NCBI GenBank assembly: GCA_041598875.1
Contig: JBFHXP010000024.1
Coordinates: 1-27,249 of the forward strand
Source: JAKITW01 sp041598875
GTDB taxonomy: Bacteria > Desulfobacterota > Desulfobulbia > Desulfobulbales > BM004
Direction: 5' to 3'
Length of the DNA: 27,249 bases
Shown here: in pieces, positions 7,908-15,446 of the stretch
Layout: each line of letters starts with the position of its first letter
How positions within the stretch are numbered: the first letter of the stretch is position 1
Made by a program: the position numbers and the translations under genes
Notes under the pieces: model-generated
Database searches by the model: none
What the model saw: the letters and a program-made list of their open reading frames with translations, nothing else
Told to the model about the DNA's origin: nothing

Positions 7908-8949
7908 GATTCTGTTTTTTTTCCTGATTGCCCTTGCCCTCCAGACAGTAACCGCCCCCTCTGTTACAGCCGACGTCACGGTGCTTATCTATCACCGGTT
8001 CGGGGAATCCCGCTACCCCACGACCAATGTCGAACTCCATCGCTTTGCCGAGCAGATGGCCTATCTCGCTGCCAACAACTACCAGGTAATCCCGCTTGCC
8101 CAGGTAGTGTCCGCCCTGAAAAACGGGTCCCCCCTGCCGGAAAAAGGCGTGGTGATAACCATAGATGACGGATACAGGAGTGTCTATCACGGCGCCTGGC
8201 CGATACTGAAAAAAACCGGGTATCCCTTTACTGTATTCCTCTATACCGCTGCCACCGAGAAAAAACACGGCGACTATATGACCTGGGACCAGGTCCGGGA
8301 ACTGAAGGAGGCAGGGGTCGACTTCCAGGACCATGGCTTTGGTCATCACCGTTTTGCCCTCAAACCGGAAGGATTGGACGGAGCGGCATATGAAAAATGG
8401 ATACTGGACGACCTGATAGCAAGCAGAAAGCTCTTTGACCAGCGGCTCGGATTCACCCCTGCCTTTCTTGCGCTTCCCTATGGCGAATACAATGCCACTG
8501 TTCTCAGAAAGGCCCGGGAACTCGGATACCAGGCTGTTTTAACCCAGGACTCAGGCTCGGTTTCAGACCATACCCCGGTGATGACCATACCCCGGGAGGC
8601 CATTCTCGGATTTGAATGGGCGCAGATGGATCATTTTAAAAAGATACTAGAAAGGGGAGACCTGCCCCTGTCCGACCCAGTTCCCGGACTGGATCCCATT
8701 GATCCTTCACAGCCGCCTCAATTCAGTGCGCGGATTCTTTTTCCGGAAAGATACAGACCAGGAACCATTGGCATCTATGTGAGTGAACTGGGCTGGCAAA
8801 GGGCAACTGTCACCGATGGCGTCGCCCGGATCAGGAATTCCTCTTTGCTGACAAAGAGAATCAACCGGGTCGCGGTGAGCGGCGTTGAAAAAGACTCAGG
8901 CAGATCCACTATCCGATACTGGATGGTGACCGCTGATACGGGAAAATAA
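7894..8949 (+). CDS. Secreted polysaccharide deacetylase (NodB/CE4) family protein
   Basis: A signal peptide (MTSFKILFFFLIALALQTVT, likely cut near residue 26) precedes a NodB-homology domain (about residues 27-250). Motif 1 is TIDDGY with Asp91 and Asp92. The zinc histidines are H147 and H151 in DHGFGHHRF, an HXXXH spacing in which the usual serine after the first histidine is glycine. ALPYGEYN matches motif 3, with its usual arginine replaced. The C-terminal 80-100 residues form a separate segment that I do not recognise. CE4 enzymes remove N- or O-acetyl groups from peptidoglycan or exopolysaccharide. The start lies inside the end of the glucosaminidase gene, so the two are probably translated together. 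The substrate is unknown. Confidence 0.88.
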   Translation: MTSFKILFFFLIALALQTVTAPSVTADVTVLIYHRFGESRYPTTNVELHRFAEQMAYLAANNYQVIPLAQVVSALKNGSPLPEKGVVITIDDGYRSVYHGAWPILKKTGYPFTVFLYTAATEKKHGDYMTWDQVRELKEAGVDFQDHGFGHHRFALKPEGLDGAAYEKWILDDLIASRKLFDQRLGFTPAFLALPYGEYNATVLRKARELGYQAVLTQDSGSVSDHTPVMTIPREAILGFEWAQMDHFKKILERGDLPLSDPVPGLDPIDPSQPPQFSARILFPERYRPGTIGIYVSELGWQRATVTDGVARIRNSSLLTKRINRVAVSGVEKDSGRSTIRYWMVTADTGK

Positions 8950-8950
8950 C

Positions 8951-9009
8951 GGGCGGATCCTGCCCGGTAAAAACGCACCTCTGAAATATACAGTACAAAA
9001 GATCCGCCC
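8951..9009. repeat. Nine-base inverted repeat between convergent genes
   Basis: GGGCGGATC (8951-8959) and its exact complement GATCCGCCC (9001-9009) flank 41 bases. The repeat starts just after the deacetylase stop and ends four bases before the PHP gene stop. It could act as a shared terminator stem for the two convergent genes, but neither side has a clear T-run. The left arm can alternatively form a local CGGGC/GCCCG hairpin (8950-8966). Confidence 0.6.
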
Positions 9010-9012
9010 TTC

Positions 9013-9666
9013 TCAACGGGGGGATACCCTGGCGACCAGCGCTGCCATGTCGGAACGGATCTTGGCATATCCGGCCTGGTCCAGCCCCGCGCCGAGGGCG
9101 ACTGTTTCAGCCATTTTTTCCGTGAGAAAATCTCCAGGACCATGGGCATCGGCATTGACCGCAAGCATGGCGCCGGTTGCCGCGGCCATCCGTGCCACAT
9201 GACCGTTGGTCAGGCTATGTCCCTTGCGGCCGGAGAGTTCCAGAAGAATGCCACGGTCCGCTGCCAGCTGCGCATCTTCACGGGTAATAAACCCGGGGTG
9301 GGCAAGAATGTCTACCCCTGCTTCCAGCGCCGCCCGGTTGGTACCAGCAACCACCGGTTCCACAACCGTTTCACCATGGCCAACCACAATTTTTGCCCCC
9401 AGCGATCTTGCCCTGCCGGTAAGTTCCGCAAAGAGCGCGGGCGGGATATGGGTCAGCTCGACACCGGGAATAAGCAGTGTCCGGCTGTGCGGGTTCAACG
9501 TCTCAGCGGCAATGACCATCCGCGGAACAATAAAATCAAGATTTGACGCGTCGGCGTGATCGGTGATTGCCACCGCGGCATAGCCGAGAATCTCAACCCG
9601 CCGCAGGTGCTCGGCCGGAACCAGTTCTCCGTCACTGAACAGGGAATGGGTGTGCAGATCTATCAT
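9013..9666 (-). CDS. PHP-domain phosphoesterase (histidinol-phosphatase-like)
   Basis: This 217-residue protein is a single PHP domain. Metal-ligand motifs are all visible: HTH near the N-terminus (H5, H7), ITDHAD (H37), PGVEL (E70), VGHGE (H97), LAHPG (H123) and NADAHGP (D173, H175). PHP proteins are trinuclear metal phosphoesterases; family members hydrolyse histidinol phosphate or nucleotides, or proofread in DNA polymerase. No histidine-synthesis gene is near, so the substrate is open. GAGAGG lies six bases before the ATG. The gene follows miaB by 54 bases on the same strand and is probably the last gene of the long minus-strand run. It converges with the deacetylase gene. Confidence 0.85.
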   Translation of the reverse strand: MIDLHTHSLFSDGELVPAEHLRRVEILGYAAVAITDHADASNLDFIVPRMVIAAETLNPHSRTLLIPGVELTHIPPALFAELTGRARSLGAKIVVGHGETVVEPVVAGTNRAALEAGVDILAHPGFITREDAQLAADRGILLELSGRKGHSLTNGHVARMAAATGAMLAVNADAHGPGDFLTEKMAETVALGAGLDQAGYAKIRSDMAALVARVSPR

Positions 9667-9720
9667 AACAGTCCTCTCTATTAGTCTCGTGTCAAGGGTA
9701 GTTCCACCGTCCTCAGACGG

Positions 9721-11079
9721 TCAGGTTAGCAGAGTACCACGCAGGGAATGGAGACATCCCTCCTCAATTCGAACCGTGCGCATATCTCCAGGAGTGAGGG
9801 TTCCCGTTGCCGGAAAATTGACGATCTGGTTGGTGCCGGTGCGGCCGCGCCACTGACCGTGGGCGGACTTGCTTTCCCCTTCGATCATGACCTCCATCTC
9901 CCGGCCGACATAACCGCAGTTCACCTCGAGGCTGATCTGGTCCTGCCGGGCCTGCAGCATGGTCAGTCGTTCGCCCCGGACACCATCGTCAACCTTGTCT
10001 GCAAACGACGAGGAGCGGGCCAGCGGACGGTCGGAATACTTGAACGAAAACGCGCCGTGATAGCGGACGGCCTCCAGAAGTTCCATGGTCTTGGCAAAGT
10101 CATCATCACCTTCACCGGGAAAGCCGACAATGATATCGGTGGTGAGCGCAATGTCCGGCCGTACCCGGCGGAGCGCCGCCACTTTATCGAGATATGACTC
10201 GACAGTATACTTCCGGTTCATCTTATTGAGTATCCGGTCCGACCCGGATTGAACCGGCAGGTGGAAATGGGGACAGAGTTTATCGATCTGTGCGAAACAG
10301 TCAATGAGGTCAGCCGAGAGATCCTTGGGGTGGGAGGTGGTAAAGCGTATTCGCGTAATGGCCTCAATTTCTGCGACCAGGGCGAGAAGTTCGGGGAAGC
10401 GGACATGTTCCGGCCCCTTATCCATCCCATAGGAGTTGACGTTCTGGCCAAGCAGGGTGATCTCCCTGATACCCTGGCTGGCAAGGACAGTGATTTCCGA
10501 CAGGATGTCGTCAACCCCCTTGCTGACCTCCCGGCCACGGGTAAAGGGAACCACACAGTACGTGCAGAAATTATTGCACCCCTGCATGATGGTCACAAAC
10601 TTTTTAAACACCTCCTCCTTGGGAGAAAAAGAGGGCGCCTGGTCGGGCGGGGCAGGGAGGTGGCGCGGGATGACAAAGGAGTGCGACAGGCCGGTTGCTA
10701 TGTGTCGCTGTCTTTTCAATTCCACATCCCGGACAAGCTGGGAAATCCGGTAGATATTCTGGGTGCCGACCACGATATCGACCAGGGGCATCCGGGAGGA
10801 AAGCCTTTCACCCTCCTGCTGGGCGACACACCCGGCCACGGCGATTATCATTGCCTGTTTTTTCTGCTTGTATTTTTTCAAGCGGCCGAGAAGGCTGTAG
10901 ACCTTCTGTTCGGCCTTGTCACGGATGCTGCAGGTATTGATCAGCACAAGATCAGCACGTGAAATATCACGGGTCGGATGGTAGTTTTCCTCACGGAGAA
11001 GCTGGCCCATGATTTCCGAGTCACGCTCGTTCATCTGGCAGACAAAGGTTTCAATATAGGCAAATTTTTCTGGTGTCAT
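9721..11079 (-). CDS. miaB: tRNA-2-methylthio-N6-dimethylallyladenosine synthase MiaB
   Basis: MiaB is a radical SAM methylthiotransferase that converts i6A37 to ms2i6A37 in tRNAs reading UNN codons. Counting from the chosen ATG, the auxiliary cluster cysteines are C14 (ETFVCQMNERD), C50 (NTCSIRDKAEQK) and C84 (AGCVAQ). The radical SAM cluster is CNNFCTYC (C168, C172, C175), followed by VPFTRGRE and LLGQNVNSYG. A TRAM-like domain ends the protein. The residue before C14 is valine where the family normally has glycine. No Shine-Dalgarno precedes the ATG; a TTG at 11112, eight bases after the DUF4911-like stop with AGG suitably placed, is an alternative start. miaA, which makes its substrate, lies in the same strand run. 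Confidence 0.95.
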   Translation of the reverse strand: MTPEKFAYIETFVCQMNERDSEIMGQLLREENYHPTRDISRADLVLINTCSIRDKAEQKVYSLLGRLKKYKQKKQAMIIAVAGCVAQQEGERLSSRMPLVDIVVGTQNIYRISQLVRDVELKRQRHIATGLSHSFVIPRHLPAPPDQAPSFSPKEEVFKKFVTIMQGCNNFCTYCVVPFTRGREVSKGVDDILSEITVLASQGIREITLLGQNVNSYGMDKGPEHVRFPELLALVAEIEAITRIRFTTSHPKDLSADLIDCFAQIDKLCPHFHLPVQSGSDRILNKMNRKYTVESYLDKVAALRRVRPDIALTTDIIVGFPGEGDDDFAKTMELLEAVRYHGAFSFKYSDRPLARSSSFADKVDDGVRGERLTMLQARQDQISLEVNCGYVGREMEVMIEGESKSAHGQWRGRTGTNQIVNFPATGTLTPGDMRTVRIEEGCLHSLRGTLLT

Positions 11080-11120
11080 TTCAGTAGTCAGGGACAGGCG
11101 GATGCAGTGCAATCACCTGC

Positions 11121-11336
11121 CTAAAACGTGTCAGGCAGCAGGGAAGGGCGCAGGGCGTCCATCAACTGCATAACCTCTTCTTCCTGTTCCATAGGATAAT
11201 TAATAGTCACATCACCGCTGCGCTGGTCAATGGTGGTCAGATTGGCAAGCCCGTCATATCCCTCGAGTATGAATTTGAGGAAGGCGATCCGCTGCGGAGC
11301 AATTCTGATTCGGAGTTTTGAGCAGTTACGAGCCAT
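11121..11336 (-). CDS. DUF4911-like small protein
   Basis: This 71-residue protein reads MARNCSKLRIRI, then IAFLKFILEGYDGLA, LTTID, and a C-terminal helix EEVMQLMDAL. The LEGYDGLA segment matches my memory of DUF4911, a small domain found mostly in Desulfobacterota and relatives. A longer reading (to 11405) would overlap the purB end, so the ATG at 11336 is preferred; its ribosome binding site is weak. It lies 49 bases after purB and 41 bases before the miaB ATG on the same strand, and is probably co-transcribed with miaB. The alternation of predicted strand, helix, strand and helix suggests a small ferredoxin-like or ACT-like fold, which is inference. Function is unknown. Confidence 0.75.
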   Translation of the reverse strand: MARNCSKLRIRIAPQRIAFLKFILEGYDGLANLTTIDQRSGDVTINYPMEQEEEVMQLMDALRPSLLPDTF

Positions 11337-11385
11337 GCATATACCATGTAATTGAGCAAATTGCCATCTCTGTAAGGCCTTCAAC

Positions 11386-12831
11386 CTAGACAGAAAGGGT
11401 TGCATCGCAGTGACCTAATTGATCCTGGTATTTAGCCAGTCTGGGCTCCACAACCTCTGCAAGAAATTCATCGGTCTGGGCAGCAGCCCGGCCGGTGAAC
11501 TGCTGGTAATCGCCAACCAGTGATTCCAGTTCTTCACGGTCAAAGGGGATCCGGGGGTCAGCGCTAAGACGGTCGAGCAGGTCATTATCCAACCCCAGCT
11601 CCTTGACAACCCGACCAGACTCAAGGGAATGCTCCTTTATCACCTCATGCATTTCCTGTCGGCTTTTGCCGCGCTCCACGCTGGCCATGAGAATTTTCTC
11701 GGTGGACATGAAGGGGAGTTCCTGGCGAAGATGCCTCTCTATCTGTTTTGGAAAAACAACCATATCGCTTGTTATATTAAGGTACAGCCTCAGGATGGCG
11801 TCAGCCAAGAGAAAGGCCTGGGGAATGTCCATGCGCCGGATAGCCGAGTCATCCAGGGTCCGCTCGAACCACTGATTGGCGAAAGTCGCGGAAAAATTAG
11901 CGGTAAGCCCCATGAGTTTGCGGGCAAGCCCGGTCATTCTCTCGGAACGCATGGGGTTTCGCTTATAGGCCATGGCGGAGCTGCCGACCTGGCCCTTGGC
12001 AAACGGTTCCTCCTGAACCTTGAGATTGGAAAGAAGGCGGAGATCAACGGCAAACTTATGGGCAGAAGCGCCGATGCCGGCAAGGGATTCCCCGGTTTTC
12101 ATATCCAGCTTGCGGGGGTAGGTCTGTCCGGTAACAGGAAAAACATCGGAAAAACCGAGCTTTTCAGCAACAAGCTGATCAAGGGCTCGAACCTTGCCGT
12201 GGTCTCCCTTAAAAAGCTCGACAAAGGTTGCCTGGGTCCCCACGGTTCCCTTGGCGCCACGGGCCTTGATCTGTTCTTCAAGATGTTCGAGATAATCGAG
12301 ATCCATAAGAAGATCGAGGATATACAGGGTATTGCGCTTACCGACCGTTGTCGGTTGCGCCGGCTGGTAATGGGTGAATCCCAGGGTCGCGAGGTTTTTG
12401 TGTTTTCTGGAAAAACGGGCGAGATTGGCTATGACGTTGACCAGGGATTTTTTGATAAAGGCCAGGGCCTGTTTCTGGACAATGAGGTCGGTGTTGCAGA
12501 CGACAAACTGCGAAGTGGCCCCGAGATGGATGATTCCTTCGGCCATGGGACAGGCCTGGCCAAAGGTATAGACATGGGCCATGACATCGTGGCGGATCTC
12601 TTTTTCCTTGGCCCGGGCCATTTCAAAATCTATGTCAGCAATGTGGCTGCGCATCTGATCGATCATCTCCCGGGAGATGATATCAGTCAGTCCGAGTTCG
12701 TATTGGGCCTCGGCAAGGGCAACCCAGCAACGCCGCCATGTCTCAATGCGGTACTGTTCTGAAAAGAGTTGTTGCATCTCCCTGCTGGTATATCTGCTCA
12801 CCAGGGGTTCCTGGTATATGGTATGATCCAT
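11386..12831 (-). CDS. purB: Adenylosuccinate lyase PurB (eukaryote-like form)
   Basis: PurB splits adenylosuccinate to AMP and SAICAR to AICAR in purine synthesis. The protein has the fumarase/aspartase superfamily signature GSSAMAYKRNPMRSE (about 283-297), which is close to the animal ADSL sequence GSSAMPYKRNPMRSE; other landmarks are EIRHDVMAHV (H81), HLGATSQFV and the catalytic-region histidine in GFTHYQPAQPTTVGKR (H154). I chose the ATG at 12831 (481 residues) because GAGG lies five bases upstream; a GTG at 12846 has no visible ribosome site. It is preceded by a 141-base gap with several inverted repeats and is followed by the DUF4911-like gene, so a new transcription unit may start here. 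Confidence 0.94.
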   Translation of the reverse strand: MDHTIYQEPLVSRYTSREMQQLFSEQYRIETWRRCWVALAEAQYELGLTDIISREMIDQMRSHIADIDFEMARAKEKEIRHDVMAHVYTFGQACPMAEGIIHLGATSQFVVCNTDLIVQKQALAFIKKSLVNVIANLARFSRKHKNLATLGFTHYQPAQPTTVGKRNTLYILDLLMDLDYLEHLEEQIKARGAKGTVGTQATFVELFKGDHGKVRALDQLVAEKLGFSDVFPVTGQTYPRKLDMKTGESLAGIGASAHKFAVDLRLLSNLKVQEEPFAKGQVGSSAMAYKRNPMRSERMTGLARKLMGLTANFSATFANQWFERTLDDSAIRRMDIPQAFLLADAILRLYLNITSDMVVFPKQIERHLRQELPFMSTEKILMASVERGKSRQEMHEVIKEHSLESGRVVKELGLDNDLLDRLSADPRIPFDREELESLVGDYQQFTGRAAAQTDEFLAEVVEPRLAKYQDQLGHCDATLSV

Positions 12832-12972
12832 GGACGCCTCGCTCACTTTATGTTTTCGATTTATCGTTTCGTATTTACGATGTTAATTACCAAAACAGAC
12901 CTGACCTGACCCACCAAGATGGAAAGGGGTTCGGGTGGGAGAAAAGACAATGTCGCATAATGTATATTATGT
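12832..12972. other. recJ-purB intergenic region with inverted repeats
   Basis: Three inverted repeats are visible. CATAAT and ATTATG flank GTAT (12956-12971) and lie directly after the recJ stop. CCCACC (12910-12915) pairs with GGTGGG (12934-12939). ATCGT (12863-12867) pairs with ACGAT (12877-12881). The region is AT-rich near purB and probably holds a weak terminator for recJ and the purB promoter or operator, but I could not pick a convincing -35/-10 pair. Confidence 0.45.
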
Positions 12973-14763
12973 TTAGTTGCGTCCTGGAGCCGGCCCAGTC
13001 GACACCGCGCCATCCACCAGCACCAGCTCCCATCTTCTCCTGCCCTTGAAGTCATTGAGTTGCAACCGGCAGACAATATCCATCTTTTCACCCGCGCACA
13101 CCGGGGCATGCTTTCCCCAGTTAAATCCCACCCCGTCTATCGACCGCCCACTGTCCATCAGCGTGAACCGGAGATGACTTCCGTCAACGCCGATTGTGCG
13201 GACACTGCCCAGGGTACACCCCCTGAGGACAAACAGCGGTTCCGGGTTGTTCTTCCCAAAGGGAAACAGACGAATATAATTGCTCAGAAAGGTATCGGCA
13301 AACATTTCCTTGACAGAGAGCTCCTCTTCAACAGCAAGAACCGGGGTGAAAAGGCTTGTATCGCATTTTTCGCGAATCACCTTCTCAAAATTTTCTCTGA
13401 ACGATTCCAGGTTGTTACTCTTCATAGTGATCCCCGCAGCCCCGGCATGGCCACCAAACTTTTCAAGTATCGAGCCATCACAAAGGGTAAGCATTTTGTG
13501 GAGATCAAGGCCGGGAAGCGAACGCCCTGATCCCTTTGCCGTCTCACCGGTAACGGAAAAGACCACGGTCGGCTTCCAGAATTTCTCCACCAGTCTGGAG
13601 GCGACAATACCAATTACCCCGGGGTGCCACCCCTCTCCCCAGACTACCAGGGATTTTTCGCCGACAACCGCCTGGGATCCGGCCATCGCCTGTTCAAATA
13701 TGTCACTCTCAATTGCGCGCCGGGCCAGGTTTTCCTGTTCCAGGATCGCGGCAAGTTCACCCGCCAGGGCAGAATCATCGGTCAGGAGAAGCTGAAGGGC
13801 CCTCTCGGGCCGCCCCACCCTTCCCGCAGCGTTAATCCGCGGCCCAAGACGAAAAGCGACATCTTCCGAGGTTATTTTCGCACCATTATCAGATGATGCC
13901 GAGCGGATAAGGGCCGCAAGGCCGGGCTTCAGCGAACCTGTTGCCAGCATCTCATTCATAGCCTCCAGCCCGGCCCTGACCATGGTCCTGTTGACTCCCA
14001 GCAAGGGAACCTGGTCGGCAATGGTGGCCAGGGCCACCAGTGGAAGCAACTTCTTGAGATTCGGCATCTTTTCAGGTTTCCAATGTCCGGCCTGATCCAG
14101 ATGGCTGCGCAACCCGATGAGAAAATAAAAGGCAACACCAGCCCCGCAAAGATTTTTGTCAGGAAAGGGGCAGTCATTCCGGTGCGGATTGATAACCGCA
14201 TCCGCCTCCGGCAATCTAGGTGGTGGCTGGTGGTGATCAGTTATGATGACACGAAGTTTCTTTCTCTTGGCCTCCGACACCACGTCAAAGTCGGAAATGC
14301 CGCAGTCCGCGGTGATCAGGACGCCCGGCTCTCCTCTCTCTTCCATGTGCTGAGTATAGATATGATCAACGCCTCGCTGGCTGACCCCATATCCTTCGCT
14401 GAGACGATCAGGGATGTAGTGGGAAACGCTGAGACCTGCCTCCCGCAGAAACAGAGTCAAAAGAGCAGCGCCGGTAATACCGTCCACATCATAGTCACCG
14501 TACACGGTAACAGGAAGTTTCCGGTCAATCGCCTCCATCATCACCGCGATTCCCCGGTCAAGATCCATCAATTTTTCTTCAAAACGCAGGTGCTCGAGGG
14601 AGGAGGAAAGAAACCGCCTGCCTTCCTGCTCCGTGCCAACCCCTCGGTGGGCAAGGATCCGGGCAATGGCGAGCGGGATATCAAGGGCACTGGCGAGCCC
14701 GGCGGAAATTTTTGGATTATCGGGGTGAACATGCCAGATTTTTCCTGATAGAGAAGGTGTCAT
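12973..14763 (-). CDS. recJ: Single-stranded-DNA-specific exonuclease RecJ
   Basis: RecJ degrades single-stranded DNA 5' to 3' in recombination and mismatch and base-excision repair. The 596-residue protein has the DHH phosphoesterase motifs: VYGDYDVDGITG (residues 88-98), LITADCGISD (149-158), TDHHQPPP (175-182) and CGAGVAFYF; the DHHA1 domain carries FGGHAGAAG, and an OB-like C-terminal domain follows. I chose the ATG at 14763; the frame stays open upstream, but that part lies over pgsA and looks non-coding. The ribosome binding site is weak. pgsA ends 19 bases before this start on the same strand. Confidence 0.95.
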   Translation of the reverse strand: MTPSLSGKIWHVHPDNPKISAGLASALDIPLAIARILAHRGVGTEQEGRRFLSSSLEHLRFEEKLMDLDRGIAVMMEAIDRKLPVTVYGDYDVDGITGAALLTLFLREAGLSVSHYIPDRLSEGYGVSQRGVDHIYTQHMEERGEPGVLITADCGISDFDVVSEAKRKKLRVIITDHHQPPPRLPEADAVINPHRNDCPFPDKNLCGAGVAFYFLIGLRSHLDQAGHWKPEKMPNLKKLLPLVALATIADQVPLLGVNRTMVRAGLEAMNEMLATGSLKPGLAALIRSASSDNGAKITSEDVAFRLGPRINAAGRVGRPERALQLLLTDDSALAGELAAILEQENLARRAIESDIFEQAMAGSQAVVGEKSLVVWGEGWHPGVIGIVASRLVEKFWKPTVVFSVTGETAKGSGRSLPGLDLHKMLTLCDGSILEKFGGHAGAAGITMKSNNLESFRENFEKVIREKCDTSLFTPVLAVEEELSVKEMFADTFLSNYIRLFPFGKNNPEPLFVLRGCTLGSVRTIGVDGSHLRFTLMDSGRSIDGVGFNWGKHAPVCAGEKMDIVCRLQLNDFKGRRRWELVLVDGAVSTGPAPGRN

Positions 14764-14782
14764 TGCTGAGTACACGGTACCG

Positions 14783-15334
14783 TCATTGCTCCTTGCCGCC
14801 GATGCTGGAGTTGGCCAGCAGGGAGAATCCAAGAAAGAGATACTGCGCTCCGGAAAGAAGGGTGAAGGTGACAACTCCATAGATAACCGGGGTTTTAAGC
14901 CAGAGAAACGCGGGCAGAAAATCGATTCCCAGAAAAAAGCATACGGTAATAAATTGAAAAAAAGTTGTAATTTTACTGAAATGCGTTGGTTTGACAACAA
15001 GCGGCAGACCACAGTACAGCAGGACACCGATACCGCCCAGAATGAGAATGTCCCTGCTGACGATGATAACCGTGATCCATGCCGGCATGAGATCGAGGAT
15101 CGACAGGGTGACAAAGGACGTGATCAGGAGGAGTTTATCGGCGATCGGGTCGAGAAACGCCCCGAAATCGGTCTTCTGGTTCAATAGACGGGCCAGAAAT
15201 CCGTCAAGGGCGTCTCCTGTTCCCGCGACCATGAAAGTAACCAGGGCAAGGCCCTTCTCCCCCTCCAGCAACAGGATGACCAGGAGAGGGGTCAGGAGGA
15301 TCCGGATGATTGTAATCGTATTGGGGATATTCAC
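14783..15334 (-). CDS. pgsA: CDP-diacylglycerol-glycerol-3-phosphate 3-phosphatidyltransferase PgsA
   Basis: PgsA makes phosphatidylglycerol phosphate, the committed step to phosphatidylglycerol and cardiolipin. The 183-residue protein starts MNIPNTITIIRILLTPL, the standard PgsA opening, and has the CDP-alcohol phosphotransferase motif with D41, D44, G45, A48, R49, G58, D62 and D66 in correct spacing. Several membrane spans are evident (for example around 7-24, 74-90, 96-112 and 120-140). The start is GTG; GGAG lies nine bases upstream. A terminator-like hairpin sits about 30 bases upstream, between miaA and this gene. recJ follows after 19 bases. Confidence 0.95.
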   Translation of the reverse strand: MNIPNTITIIRILLTPLLVILLLEGEKGLALVTFMVAGTGDALDGFLARLLNQKTDFGAFLDPIADKLLLITSFVTLSILDLMPAWITVIIVSRDILILGGIGVLLYCGLPLVVKPTHFSKITTFFQFITVCFFLGIDFLPAFLWLKTPVIYGVVTFTLLSGAQYLFLGFSLLANSSIGGKEQ

Positions 15335-15364
15335 CAGATTTCACTCCATTGCAGCATCCCTGAC

Positions 15365-15396
15365 AAAAAAATCAGTATTCCCACGGGTACTCTGAT
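15365..15396 (-). terminator. Terminator-like hairpin between miaA and pgsA
   Basis: On the minus strand ATCAG and CTGAT (5 base pairs) enclose a partly paired CC/GG top, and CTGAT runs straight into seven T. This looks like an intrinsic terminator after miaA. Because pgsA starts about 30 bases further on, it may work as an attenuator. A competing CTGA/TCAG hairpin across the T-run is possible. Confidence 0.45.
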
Positions 15397-15446
15397 CTGT
15401 TTTCAATCTGGAACCAGAGACGTCCGGAGTCTCCGACCGTGTGCGT

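Noticed and set aside
11629..12762. Long plus-strand open frame (377 codons) opposite purB
   Set aside because: It lies wholly antisense to a well-recognised enzyme, the translation is low in recognisable motifs, and there is no ribosome site; it is a codon-bias shadow. The same holds for long antisense frames opposite parC, miaA, recJ, cimA and bioB.
14764..15114. N-terminal extension of RecJ by 117 residues
   Set aside because: The extension overlaps pgsA in another frame, is rich in Ser/Cys/Phe, and matches nothing in RecJ; the ATG at 14763 gives the usual length.
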